From Candidatus Poseidoniaceae archaeon (GTDB lineage: Archaea; Thermoplasmatota; Poseidoniia; Poseidoniales; Poseidoniaceae): a stretch of 11,064 bases of DNA. The stretch covers positions 1-11,064 of the forward strand of contig DUJK01000095.1 in NCBI GenBank assembly GCA_013329925.1, read 5' to 3'. This document shows positions 6,497-11,064 of the stretch, in pieces. The first letter of the stretch is position 1. Each line of letters opens with the position of its first letter. The translations under genes and the position numbers were made by a program. Under the pieces are notes generated by a model. It had not been told where the DNA came from and ran no database searches. It saw nothing but the letters and a program-made list of their open reading frames with translations.

Positions 6497-6964
6497 ATGA
6501 TAATAATGATATATGCTTGTGATGAAAATAATGCGATAGGTAAAGATGGCGATTTACCATGGCGACAATCGACTGATTTACAGCATTTCAAATCAATAAC
6601 TAGCGGTGGAACAATTGTAATGGGTAGGAAAACTTGGGAAAGTCTACCCGGAAAGTTGCCCAATAGAAGCCATATCGTGTTGACAAGAGGAAGTAGGAGT
6701 GATGTTGAAACTGCTACATTTGATGACATATTGGAGATGGCAAAGTCTCAGGATTTATTTGTCATCGGTGGAGGAGAAATATATGAATTATTTTTACCTC
6801 ATGCAGAAATTATCCATCGAACAATTATTCATTGTATTGTTGAACAACCAGATACTTTTGCGCCAAAGATTGATGATTTGATATTTACCTTAGACGAGGA
6901 AAAATTTGTTGAAAAATCACCCCGTGATCAATACGATATGACTTTCCAAAAACTGTCAAAGTAG
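6497..6964 (+). CDS. folA: Dihydrofolate reductase
   Basis: DHFR reduces dihydrofolate to tetrahydrofolate with NADPH, restoring the cofactor that ThyA consumes. The 155-aa protein has the usual length. Residues include AIGKDGDLPW at 13-22, the substrate-binding carboxylate Asp27 and Phe31 in TDLQHFK, and the NADPH-site segments IVMGRKTWESLP and SHIVLTRG. FVIGGGEIYELFLP forms the conserved Gly-Gly cis-peptide loop and following helix. The first 31 residues align without gaps to E. coli FolA, which supports the ATG at 6497 rather than the Met four residues on. The C-terminal third (from IIHRTIIH) is more divergent, and the end lacks the usual basic residues of the bacterial enzyme. Only nine bases separate it from thyA and no clear Shine-Dalgarno site is visible, so reinitiation from thyA is likely. 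Its stop is seven bases from that of the convergent MazG-like gene. Confidence 0.95.
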   Translation: MIIMIYACDENNAIGKDGDLPWRQSTDLQHFKSITSGGTIVMGRKTWESLPGKLPNRSHIVLTRGSRSDVETATFDDILEMAKSQDLFVIGGGEIYELFLPHAEIIHRTIIHCIVEQPDTFAPKIDDLIFTLDEEKFVEKSPRDQYDMTFQKLSK

Positions 6965-6971
6965 GTAGCAA

Positions 6972-7340
6972 TTAATTATTCTTGTACTCTGTCACTCTCA
7001 CGCCTAAACGACCAGTCAGTGCCTCTCTCTGCATTATTCTAGCATATTTTTTCTCAAAGGCAGATTTTAAATCGATCTTCATTGCAATTGAATGTCCCAT
7101 CAATAAAATCAAGATGTCGGCCATTTCCTCTGCGCATTCCTCAATCGGCTTGCCTTTTGTTATCGCAGCAGAAAGTTCGCCCAACTCTTCTACAGTGAGA
7201 GCGATTCGATAGCCCATATCATGACCATTTTTACCTGCAAAGTCATGTTTGTGGTGGAATTTAGCAACTTTTTTCATCATTGTTTCCCATTCGTTACTCG
7301 GCTCGTGAGCCACCCAATCCTCAACATTCAACCCTTCCAT
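6972..7340 (-). CDS. MazG-like all-alpha nucleotide pyrophosphohydrolase
   Basis: Members of this superfamily hydrolyse nucleoside triphosphates to monophosphate and pyrophosphate, using Mg ions held by an EExxE ... ExxD motif, and often cleanse non-canonical dNTPs. In this 122-aa protein the first half is Glu51-Glu52-x-x-Glu55 (in VEELGEL) and the second is Glu72-x-x-Asp75 (in EEMADILI), 16 residues apart, as in single-domain MazG/dUTPase-like enzymes. Lys and Arg residues in FEKKYARIMQR follow the motif, a usual position for substrate contacts. The N-terminal 25 residues are acidic and less conserved. The preferred substrate cannot be read from the sequence. It is the last gene of the eS1-phosphorylase-MazG minus-strand cluster, 32 bases after the phosphorylase, and converges on folA. 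No Shine-Dalgarno site precedes the ATG. Confidence 0.85.
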   Translation of the reverse strand: MEGLNVEDWVAHEPSNEWETMMKKVAKFHHKHDFAGKNGHDMGYRIALTVEELGELSAAITKGKPIEECAEEMADILILLMGHSIAMKIDLKSAFEKKYARIMQREALTGRLGVRVTEYKNN

Positions 7341-7348
7341 GAAAATAT

Positions 7349-7363
7349 TGTACCGAAGGTACA
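7349..7363 (-). terminator. 15-base perfect dyad before the MazG-like gene
   Basis: TGTACC-TTC-GGTACA (minus strand) is a six-base-pair stem with a three-base loop, followed by AATATTTT and then the ATG of the MazG-like gene. It fills the 32-base gap after the phosphorylase. It could be a weak terminator or attenuator hairpin, a protein operator, or a leader hairpin. The type given is a guess. Confidence 0.3.
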
Positions 7364-7372
7364 GGATAGTTC

Positions 7373-8176
7373 TTACTCATGCCTTAAAATACTGAATATG
7401 GTTTGAAAAACTGGCTCTAAACGTTCATTAGCTTGGGAAGAAACTTGTTGATGAGATAATGCGGCACTGGGGTCACCAGGTTCTCTTCCTGCAGCCCAGT
7501 TTGATGAGATACATATTGCAGAATAAGGAATATTTAATTCATTGGCTAGTTTTACTTCCCTTGCCATAGTCATACCAACCATATGTCCACCAAGAATACC
7601 AATTGCATCTACCTCCGCTCTTGTTTCGAAATGAGGTCCTTGGGCAAGCCAGTAAGTGTAATACATCCGCTCATCAGGATCTGAAAATCCTTGAGACACC
7701 CTTAATTCTGATTCTAATTTTTTATTCAGTTCAGCCGAGAATGGTTCGGTAACAGAAGTGAAGGTCGCAAACTCTTCGCTAAAGGTTGATGCAATGCCGG
7801 TAAAATCAATGTATTGGTCTGCCAAAGCAACCTTACCAGGAGGGAAATCTGCTTCTAAAGTTCCGACTGAACAAACAGAAATTATCACATCGCAGCATGC
7901 TTCTTTTAGAGCAGCCATGTTGGCTTTATGATTAATTGAGTGGGGTGGTTTGTTCGCTTGACCTGCATTATGATGTCGTTGAAGAAAAAATAATTCCTTA
8001 TCTTCATCATTGCCAATTATGTTAATTGTCATACATTTTAGGGGAACTTCGCCGTATTCAGTTTGCACTATCACGTTATCTGTTCTTTTTTCGCTCATAT
8101 GGTATTGTCCTGTAGGGCCGTCTGTGAAGTTGAAATTAACCAGACCTGTACCGCCGATAATGCCAATGCGTTCCAT
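7373..8176 (-). CDS. MTAP-family purine nucleoside phosphorylase, predicted 6-oxopurine type
   Basis: This family splits methylthioadenosine or purine nucleosides with phosphate, giving a free base and (methylthio)ribose-1-phosphate. The 267-aa protein begins with the phosphate-site IGIIGGTGL at 4-12. It continues with QRHHNAG (66-72) and NKPPHSINHKANMAAL (75-90), VCSVGTLEADFPPG (101-114), and the ribose-site region YIDFTGIAS (122-130). QGPHFETRAE (179-188) and HMVGMTMAREVKLA (198-211) follow. Where methylthioadenosine-specific enzymes have T-D-Y-D, this protein has S225-N226-W-A. Asn there is typical of enzymes using 6-oxopurines such as methylthioinosine, inosine or guanosine, so adenine specificity is doubtful. 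GGTGAT five bases before the ATG supports the start. It follows eS1 by 29 bases on the same strand and precedes the MazG-like gene. Confidence 0.9.
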   Translation of the reverse strand: MERIGIIGGTGLVNFNFTDGPTGQYHMSEKRTDNVIVQTEYGEVPLKCMTINIIGNDEDKELFFLQRHHNAGQANKPPHSINHKANMAALKEACCDVIISVCSVGTLEADFPPGKVALADQYIDFTGIASTFSEEFATFTSVTEPFSAELNKKLESELRVSQGFSDPDERMYYTYWLAQGPHFETRAEVDAIGILGGHMVGMTMAREVKLANELNIPYSAICISSNWAAGREPGDPSAALSHQQVSSQANERLEPVFQTIFSILRHE

Positions 8177-8181
8177 TAGGC

Positions 8182-8187
8182 ATCACC
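8182..8187 (-). promoter_or_regulatory. Shine-Dalgarno GGTGAT of the phosphorylase
   Basis: GGTGAT on the minus strand, five bases before ATG 8176, matches the anti-Shine-Dalgarno end of archaeal 16S rRNA. It fixes the start of the second gene of the eS1 cluster and indicates translation of an internal cistron. Confidence 0.55.
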
Positions 8188-8205
8188 AATAGTTTGGTTA
8201 GTTGA

Positions 8206-9186
8206 TTATTCCTCTAGTCTAGAGATTAAGTCTGCTTTCTTACCAGATACTGGTTTTCCAGCTGCCTTTAGAAGTTCCTTCAATTCTGCAACAGTCATGC
8301 TGCTATAATCGACTGATTCAGCGGCTTTCTCTTGAGGTTCATCTTTGGTTTCTTCTGACTCAGATGCCTCTTCGGCAACTTCTTCTACAGTCTCTTCAAC
8401 TTTTTCAGATTCCGGTTCCATGGCTTCTGCTGCGTCTAGAATAGAAGGTGTTGCTTCAGTTTCTTCTTCCTCTTCCATAGCCGCGGCCAAAGCTGCTGCT
8501 TTCTTGGCTTTGAGTTCAGAAGCAGTTCTTGCTTCCTCCTCATGGATTTCGTCAAGTGTTGGTCCTTTTTCATTCACTACACCACTTTGCAATAATTGAC
8601 TCTTCCTGATTGAAATTGATTTGATTGGATAGATTGGTTTTACCGCCTTTCTTACATCTTCTTCAAGTTCTCCACCTAAAATTGACTGTTGCAACTTAGC
8701 GTAGGTATTCTTAGCAGCAAATCCTAGAAGCAAATCTCTCGTCTTAGAGCGCATAACTTGCTTTACAGAGGTTTGAACCCTCTTTTGAGTTATGATCAAC
8801 GGTTTTAATCTAACCAGGTAACCGTCAGTGGTTACTACGTCAACAACGTCGTCTACTTTACCACGGTATCTACGTATTTGTCTTCTAATGTGGTCTGTTT
8901 GGTGGTGATGGCCAATAAAAGTTGTTAATGCGTCTTGACCAACACACTCATCGACGCGGAACTTTAGGATAACATGCATCTTGGTAAAGTCACCATTGAA
9001 TTCTTGCAAAGTCATTTGATAGACTCTGCCGATAATATGCTCATCAGACTCACCGATTGTTTCTCCGATATTCTTGAAATCCCATGGATGTCTAGGCGCA
9101 CGAATGGTGTACCATCTCTTTGTCTTCCACTTGTCACGCTGTTTACGTGCTGCCGCACGTGCCTTTGCACTCACTTTCTTTGCCAT
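8206..9186 (-). CDS. rps3ae: Ribosomal protein eS1 (S3Ae) with acidic linker and C-terminal SAP domain
   Basis: eS1 sits on the platform of the small ribosomal subunit near the mRNA exit and the 3' end of 16S rRNA. The start at ATG 9186 gives MAKKVSAKARAAARKQRDKW, the standard archaeal opening; the open frame runs on to 9315 but codes for nothing family-like. The core, about residues 1-209, includes KRWYTIRAP, IIGRVYQMTLQEF, FIGHHHQTDHIRRQIRRYRGK and VTTDGYLVRLKPL. Archaeal eS1 usually stops near 200-220 residues; this one has 326. Residues 210-290 form an Ala/Glu-rich acidic linker (EEEEETEA, VEETVEEVAEEA). Residues 297-326 are a good SAP motif: MTVAELKELLKAAGKPVSGKK then ADLISRLEE. SAP is a helix-extended-helix nucleic-acid-binding unit. 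Gene order downstream is phosphorylase then MazG. A structured leader precedes the ATG. Confidence 0.93.
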   Translation of the reverse strand: MAKKVSAKARAAARKQRDKWKTKRWYTIRAPRHPWDFKNIGETIGESDEHIIGRVYQMTLQEFNGDFTKMHVILKFRVDECVGQDALTTFIGHHHQTDHIRRQIRRYRGKVDDVVDVVTTDGYLVRLKPLIITQKRVQTSVKQVMRSKTRDLLLGFAAKNTYAKLQQSILGGELEEDVRKAVKPIYPIKSISIRKSQLLQSGVVNEKGPTLDEIHEEEARTASELKAKKAAALAAAMEEEEETEATPSILDAAEAMEPESEKVEETVEEVAEEASESEETKDEPQEKAAESVDYSSMTVAELKELLKAAGKPVSGKKADLISRLEE

Positions 9187-9198
9187 CGATATCAACTC

Positions 9199-9244
9199 GG
9201 TTAGTCTTGCGGGGGCTACCCCACTTGCAGGTTGCCGACTAACC
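9199..9244 (-). promoter_or_regulatory. Structured RNA leader of eS1, candidate autoregulatory element
   Basis: On the minus strand the 46 bases ending 12 bases before the eS1 ATG fold into two stacked helices. The outer helix is GGTTAGTC (9244-9237) with GACTAACC (9206-9199), eight perfect pairs. An asymmetric internal loop follows, 12 bases on one side (9236-9225) and AA on the other. The inner helix is GTGGGG (9224-9219) with CCCCGC (9214-9209), six pairs including one G-U, closed by a TAGC loop. A TATA-like AAATTATT at about 9281-9288 would start transcription near 9255, so the element would fill most of the leader. GGAGG overlaps the 5' edge of the outer helix. Many ribosomal protein genes are controlled by their own product binding a leader structure; that role here is inferred. 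I do not recognise it as a known family. Confidence 0.55.
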
Positions 9245-9275
9245 TCCCCTATTTCAAAGAGACTATTGGAGTGGG

Positions 9276-9292
9276 GCAGAAATAATTTACAA
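9276..9292. promoter_or_regulatory. Shared AT-rich promoter core between eS1 and the COG1325 gene
   Basis: The 147 bases between the eS1 ATG and the divergent ATG at 9334 contain one clearly AT-rich block. Read on the minus strand it holds AAATTATT, and on the plus strand AATAATTTAC followed by AATATT. A TATA box here suits eS1 with a leader of about 70 bases and the + gene with a short leader. This is by-eye evidence only. Confidence 0.35.
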
Positions 9293-9333
9293 TATTCAAC
9301 AAAACTCTTCAACAACCAGTCTACCCGTCAGCC

Positions 9334-9753
9334 ATGGGCATACATCACGTTAGTTGCCGAGTGACTGCCAGCGGCGTTGATGACACGAAGGTGATCATTG
9401 ATTCTTTGGAATGGCTAGCGGGTGGTGAAACTGAAATAATTGTTGACAAATCAACCTCTTATCACGGTTCACAGATACATCTAATATCCTTCAAGTTGAC
9501 AAAAAATAAGCAGGTAAAACAATTCATTAGCAAGCTAAAAGCAGTAGATACTACACTAATATCCCAGGCTTTAGCTGAAAAAATAGACGAAAACAATACC
9601 CTACACATTAGATTCTGTTTAGATTCCTTGATTGGGGAAAAAATATTGATTACCAATTCGACTCAAAAGTCGGTTAAATGTGATATCAAGGTTGAGGTTT
9701 ATCCTGGGCAAACGGCTGAAGAAGAAATAAACAAAATTTTGTTCGAAGCATGA
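9334..9753 (+). CDS. COG1325-type RNA-binding protein (predicted exosome-associated)
   Basis: The 139-aa protein fits the archaeal RNA-binding family annotated as a predicted exosome subunit (Pfam RNA_binding, COG1325). Family marks are an N-terminal HHVSCRVTASG strand with a helix at 17-28, SYHGSQIHLISFKL (42-55, the Y-H-G-N/S motif), LISQALAEKIDENNTLHIRF (75-94) and a closing VKVEVYP-like segment (DIKVEVYPGQ). The usual basic R-x-D-K-Q stretch after the third strand is replaced by RFCLDSL, so the RNA-binding face may differ. Biochemical function in this family is not well established, and the exosome link comes mainly from gene neighbourhoods. It is divergent from the eS1 gene across a short promoter region, consistent with joint control of translation and RNA-processing genes. 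No Shine-Dalgarno site precedes the ATG, so the mRNA may be leaderless or short-leadered. Confidence 0.75.
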   Translation: MGIHHVSCRVTASGVDDTKVIIDSLEWLAGGETEIIVDKSTSYHGSQIHLISFKLTKNKQVKQFISKLKAVDTTLISQALAEKIDENNTLHIRFCLDSLIGEKILITNSTQKSVKCDIKVEVYPGQTAEEEINKILFEA

Positions 9754-9826
9754 CAACAATTTCGTGTGCCCTAAACCTTATGCACATTCACAAGAGGTTA
9801 AGTATCTCAAGTTACGCCCGATGAAT

Positions 9827-9832
9827 GAGGAG
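9827..9832 (+). promoter_or_regulatory. Shine-Dalgarno GAGGAG of the ferredoxin
   Basis: GAGGAG lies five bases before ATG 9838 and decides this start over the out-of-frame ATG at 9821, whose reading frame ends after ten codons. Confidence 0.6.
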
Positions 9833-9837
9833 AATTT

Positions 9838-10113
9838 ATGCCACATGTTGTAACAACCACGTGCGTTGACCATAAGTACCAAGAATGCGTAGCCGTTTGT
9901 CCTGTTGATGCCTTTAGAGAAGCCGAAACATACCTAGTAATTGACCCAGAAGAATGCATCGATTGTGGTGCATGCGCTCCAGAATGCCCGGTCGACGCAA
10001 TATTTTCAGACATGGATATCCCAGAGGATGAAGAACATTGGATCGAACGCAACGCTGACGAGTCAATAGATGCAGAAGTCGCAGAAGGAGAATCTCCTGT
10101 CCTCGCAGATTAA
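9838..10113 (+). CDS. 7Fe-8S ferredoxin
   Basis: This small cytoplasmic electron carrier holds one [3Fe-4S] and one [4Fe-4S] cluster, like the ferredoxins of Thermus and Azotobacter FdI. It opens with PHVVTTTC, the same type of start as those proteins. It has exactly seven cysteines: Cys9, Cys17, Cys21, Cys40, Cys43, Cys46 and Cys50. By the FdI pattern, Cys9, Cys17 and Cys50 would bind the [3Fe-4S] cluster, and Cys21 (in CVAVCPVDAF) with Cys40, Cys43 and Cys46 (in EECIDCGACAPECPVDA) the [4Fe-4S] cluster. The C-terminal 35 residues are strongly acidic (DIPEDEEHW, then a tail rich in Glu and Asp), as in the long 7Fe ferredoxins. A Shine-Dalgarno GAGGAG supports the start. It ends 16 bases before pdxS and is probably co-transcribed with it. 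The redox partner is not known. Confidence 0.95.
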   Translation: MPHVVTTTCVDHKYQECVAVCPVDAFREAETYLVIDPEECIDCGACAPECPVDAIFSDMDIPEDEEHWIERNADESIDAEVAEGESPVLAD

Positions 10114-10120
10114 AAAAAAT

Positions 10121-10125
10121 GGTGA
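10121..10125 (+). promoter_or_regulatory. Shine-Dalgarno GGTGA of pdxS
   Basis: GGTGA lies four bases before ATG 10130, in the 16-base gap after the ferredoxin stop. It supports both the pdxS start and operon expression with the ferredoxin. Confidence 0.55.
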
Positions 10126-10129
10126 CAAC

Positions 10130-11064
10130 ATGACAGATCTAGATTTTACTAAATTCCGAAGCGGTAGCGAACTCTTGAAGAGAGGTTTCGCAAGAATGCA
10201 ACAAGGTGGCGTCATCATGGATGTCGTTAACGCTGAACAAGCTGCAGTAGCTGAAGATTCAGGGGCTGTAGCAGTAATGGCGCTAGAGAGAGTACCTGCT
10301 GATATCAGAAAGCAAGGTGGAGTTGCGCGAATGAGTCACCCAGACATGATTCAAGGTATACTAGATTGCACATCAATACCAGTTATGGCAAAGTCAAGAA
10401 TTGGCCATGAAGGAGAATCGAGGATTCTTGAATCAATGGGCGTCGATATGATTGACGAATCAGAGGTCTTGACGCCAGCAGATCCGTTTTTCCACATTAA
10501 CAAGAAAGATTTTGAAATCCCATTTGTCTGTGGAGCAACTGAACTACCCGAAGCAGTACGACGTATCTATGAAGGTGCAGCAATGATTCGGACAAAGGGC
10601 GAGGCTGGTACAGGCAACGTTGTCGCTGCGGTCACTCATGCTAGAATTATTGACCAAGAAATTAAGCAATTACAAAATCTAGAGCAAGACCAATTAGGCG
10701 TCGCAGCAGATTCCATAATCTCTAGATACAAGGTACTGGCACAAAAATCAACCCTACCCGGAACATATGAAGTAACTCCATTTGGACCCATTGATGATGC
10801 AATGCACCAAGAAGTTGTGCAAATTCTTACAGAAATAAAAGAGATTCAACGCTTACCTGTGGTCACATTTTCAGCCGGTGGCATTGCTACACCAGCCGAT
10901 GCCTCGCTGATGATGCGTATGGGTATGGATGGAGTATTTGTTGGTTCAGGTATCTTCAAGTCTGAAGACCCGAAAACCATGGCCGATGCTATTGTTCTTG
11001 CAACAGCACACTATGATGATGGTGCAAAAGTCGCTGAAGCAATGGCCATGACTCTTGGAGAGCC
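10130..11064 (+). CDS. pdxS: Pyridoxal 5'-phosphate synthase subunit PdxS, 3'-truncated by the window
   Basis: PdxS builds pyridoxal 5'-phosphate (vitamin B6) from ribose 5-phosphate, glyceraldehyde 3-phosphate and ammonia supplied by the glutaminase PdxT. About 311 codons are present, running off the window edge, with perhaps 20-30 missing. The (beta/alpha)8 barrel starts with FRSGSELLKRGFARMQQGGV. Asp31 lies in IMDVVNAEQAA, and the first catalytic lysine is Lys88 in VMAKSRIGH. INKKDFEIPFVCGA is followed by the second catalytic lysine, Lys156, in MIRTKGEAGTGN. Near the end come FSAGGIATPADASLMM and the phosphate-binding GVFVGSGIFKS. An insertion of several dozen residues relative to bacterial enzymes lies after NVVAAVTHARII, as is usual for archaeal PdxS. 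All visible key residues are intact. The neighbouring ferredoxin has no known part in the reaction. Whether pdxT follows cannot be seen. Confidence 0.97.
   Translation, partial: MTDLDFTKFRSGSELLKRGFARMQQGGVIMDVVNAEQAAVAEDSGAVAVMALERVPADIRKQGGVARMSHPDMIQGILDCTSIPVMAKSRIGHEGESRILESMGVDMIDESEVLTPADPFFHINKKDFEIPFVCGATELPEAVRRIYEGAAMIRTKGEAGTGNVVAAVTHARIIDQEIKQLQNLEQDQLGVAADSIISRYKVLAQKSTLPGTYEVTPFGPIDDAMHQEVVQILTEIKEIQRLPVVTFSAGGIATPADASLMMRMGMDGVFVGSGIFKSEDPKTMADAIVLATAHYDDGAKVAEAMAMTLGE

Noticed and set aside
8345..8599. Plus-strand Ser/Ala-rich ORF
   Set aside because: It is antisense to the Glu/Ala linker of eS1; low-complexity codons give a Ser-rich shadow frame.
9190..9260. tRNA gene in the structured region upstream of eS1
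   Set aside because: The region has no T-loop consensus, no anticodon arm of the right size and no acceptor stem; the fold is only two stacked helices.
9187..9315. N-terminal extension of eS1 to an ATG at 9315
   Set aside because: The 43 extra residues resemble no eS1 protein, MAKKVSAKARAAARK at 9186 is the family start, and the region holds the leader structure and promoter.
9821..9853. Ten-codon ORF (ATG 9821) overlapping the ferredoxin start
   Set aside because: It has no ribosome site and the GAGGAG inside it serves the ferredoxin; probably chance.
1..11064. Defence system, CRISPR array, prophage, IS element or toxin-antitoxin pair
   Set aside because: No spaced repeats, transposase, integrase, Cas, nuclease or restriction motifs are visible. 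The MazG-like gene sits with metabolic genes and has no toxin partner.

Overview
The window looks like chromosomal housekeeping DNA from an uncultured marine euryarchaeon, most likely a Marine Group II (Candidatus Poseidoniales) or related Thermoplasmatota lineage. The archaeal markers are a 20S proteasome beta subunit, a SepF-type division protein, a single-module ZPR1 zinc-finger protein, an archaeal/eukaryal-type TrpRS, ribosomal protein eS1 (S3Ae), and a predicted exosome-associated RNA-binding protein. They sit among bacterial-looking genes: a PlsC-type acyltransferase, an E. coli-like ThyA and a FolA-type DHFR. That mixture, AT-rich DNA (roughly 40% GC by eye) and very short intergenic gaps fit surface-ocean Poseidoniales. 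The lineage is an inference; there is no rRNA gene here to fix it.

Layout. 10-678 (-): proteasome beta. It diverges from a two-gene unit, sepF (761-1375) and zpr1 (about 1375-2007), on the + strand. The zpr1 stop abuts the stop of trpS (2008-3393, -). Upstream on the minus strand lies an exported, C-terminally membrane-anchored protein of unknown function (3479-4687, -). It diverges from plsC (4822-5610, +), which is followed by a thyA-folA operon (5693-6964, +). folA converges with a minus-strand cluster transcribed eS1 -> purine nucleoside/MTA phosphorylase -> MazG-like pyrophosphohydrolase (9186 down to 6972). eS1 diverges from a COG1325-type RNA-binding protein (9334-9753, +). A 7Fe-8S ferredoxin (9838-10113, +) and pdxS (10130 to the window edge, +, 3'-truncated) follow. 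No stretch over 300 bases lacks a gene.

How the genes work together. ThyA and FolA form the folate-linked dTMP cycle. MazG-like and the nucleoside phosphorylase act in nucleotide-pool cleaning and purine or methylthio-nucleoside salvage. eS1, TrpRS, ZPR1 and the COG1325 protein belong to translation and RNA metabolism. I see no CRISPR array, defence island, prophage, IS element or tRNA. The least ordinary signals are: (i) a strong two-helix RNA fold filling the short 5' leader of the eS1 gene; (ii) an acidic linker plus SAP domain on the C-terminus of eS1; (iii) a ZPR1 gene whose zinc finger starts upstream of any ATG, GTG or TTG, implying a non-canonical start coupled to sepF; (iv) a bacterial-type acyltransferase in an archaeon; and (v) a phosphorylase whose base-specificity residue is Asn rather than Asp.
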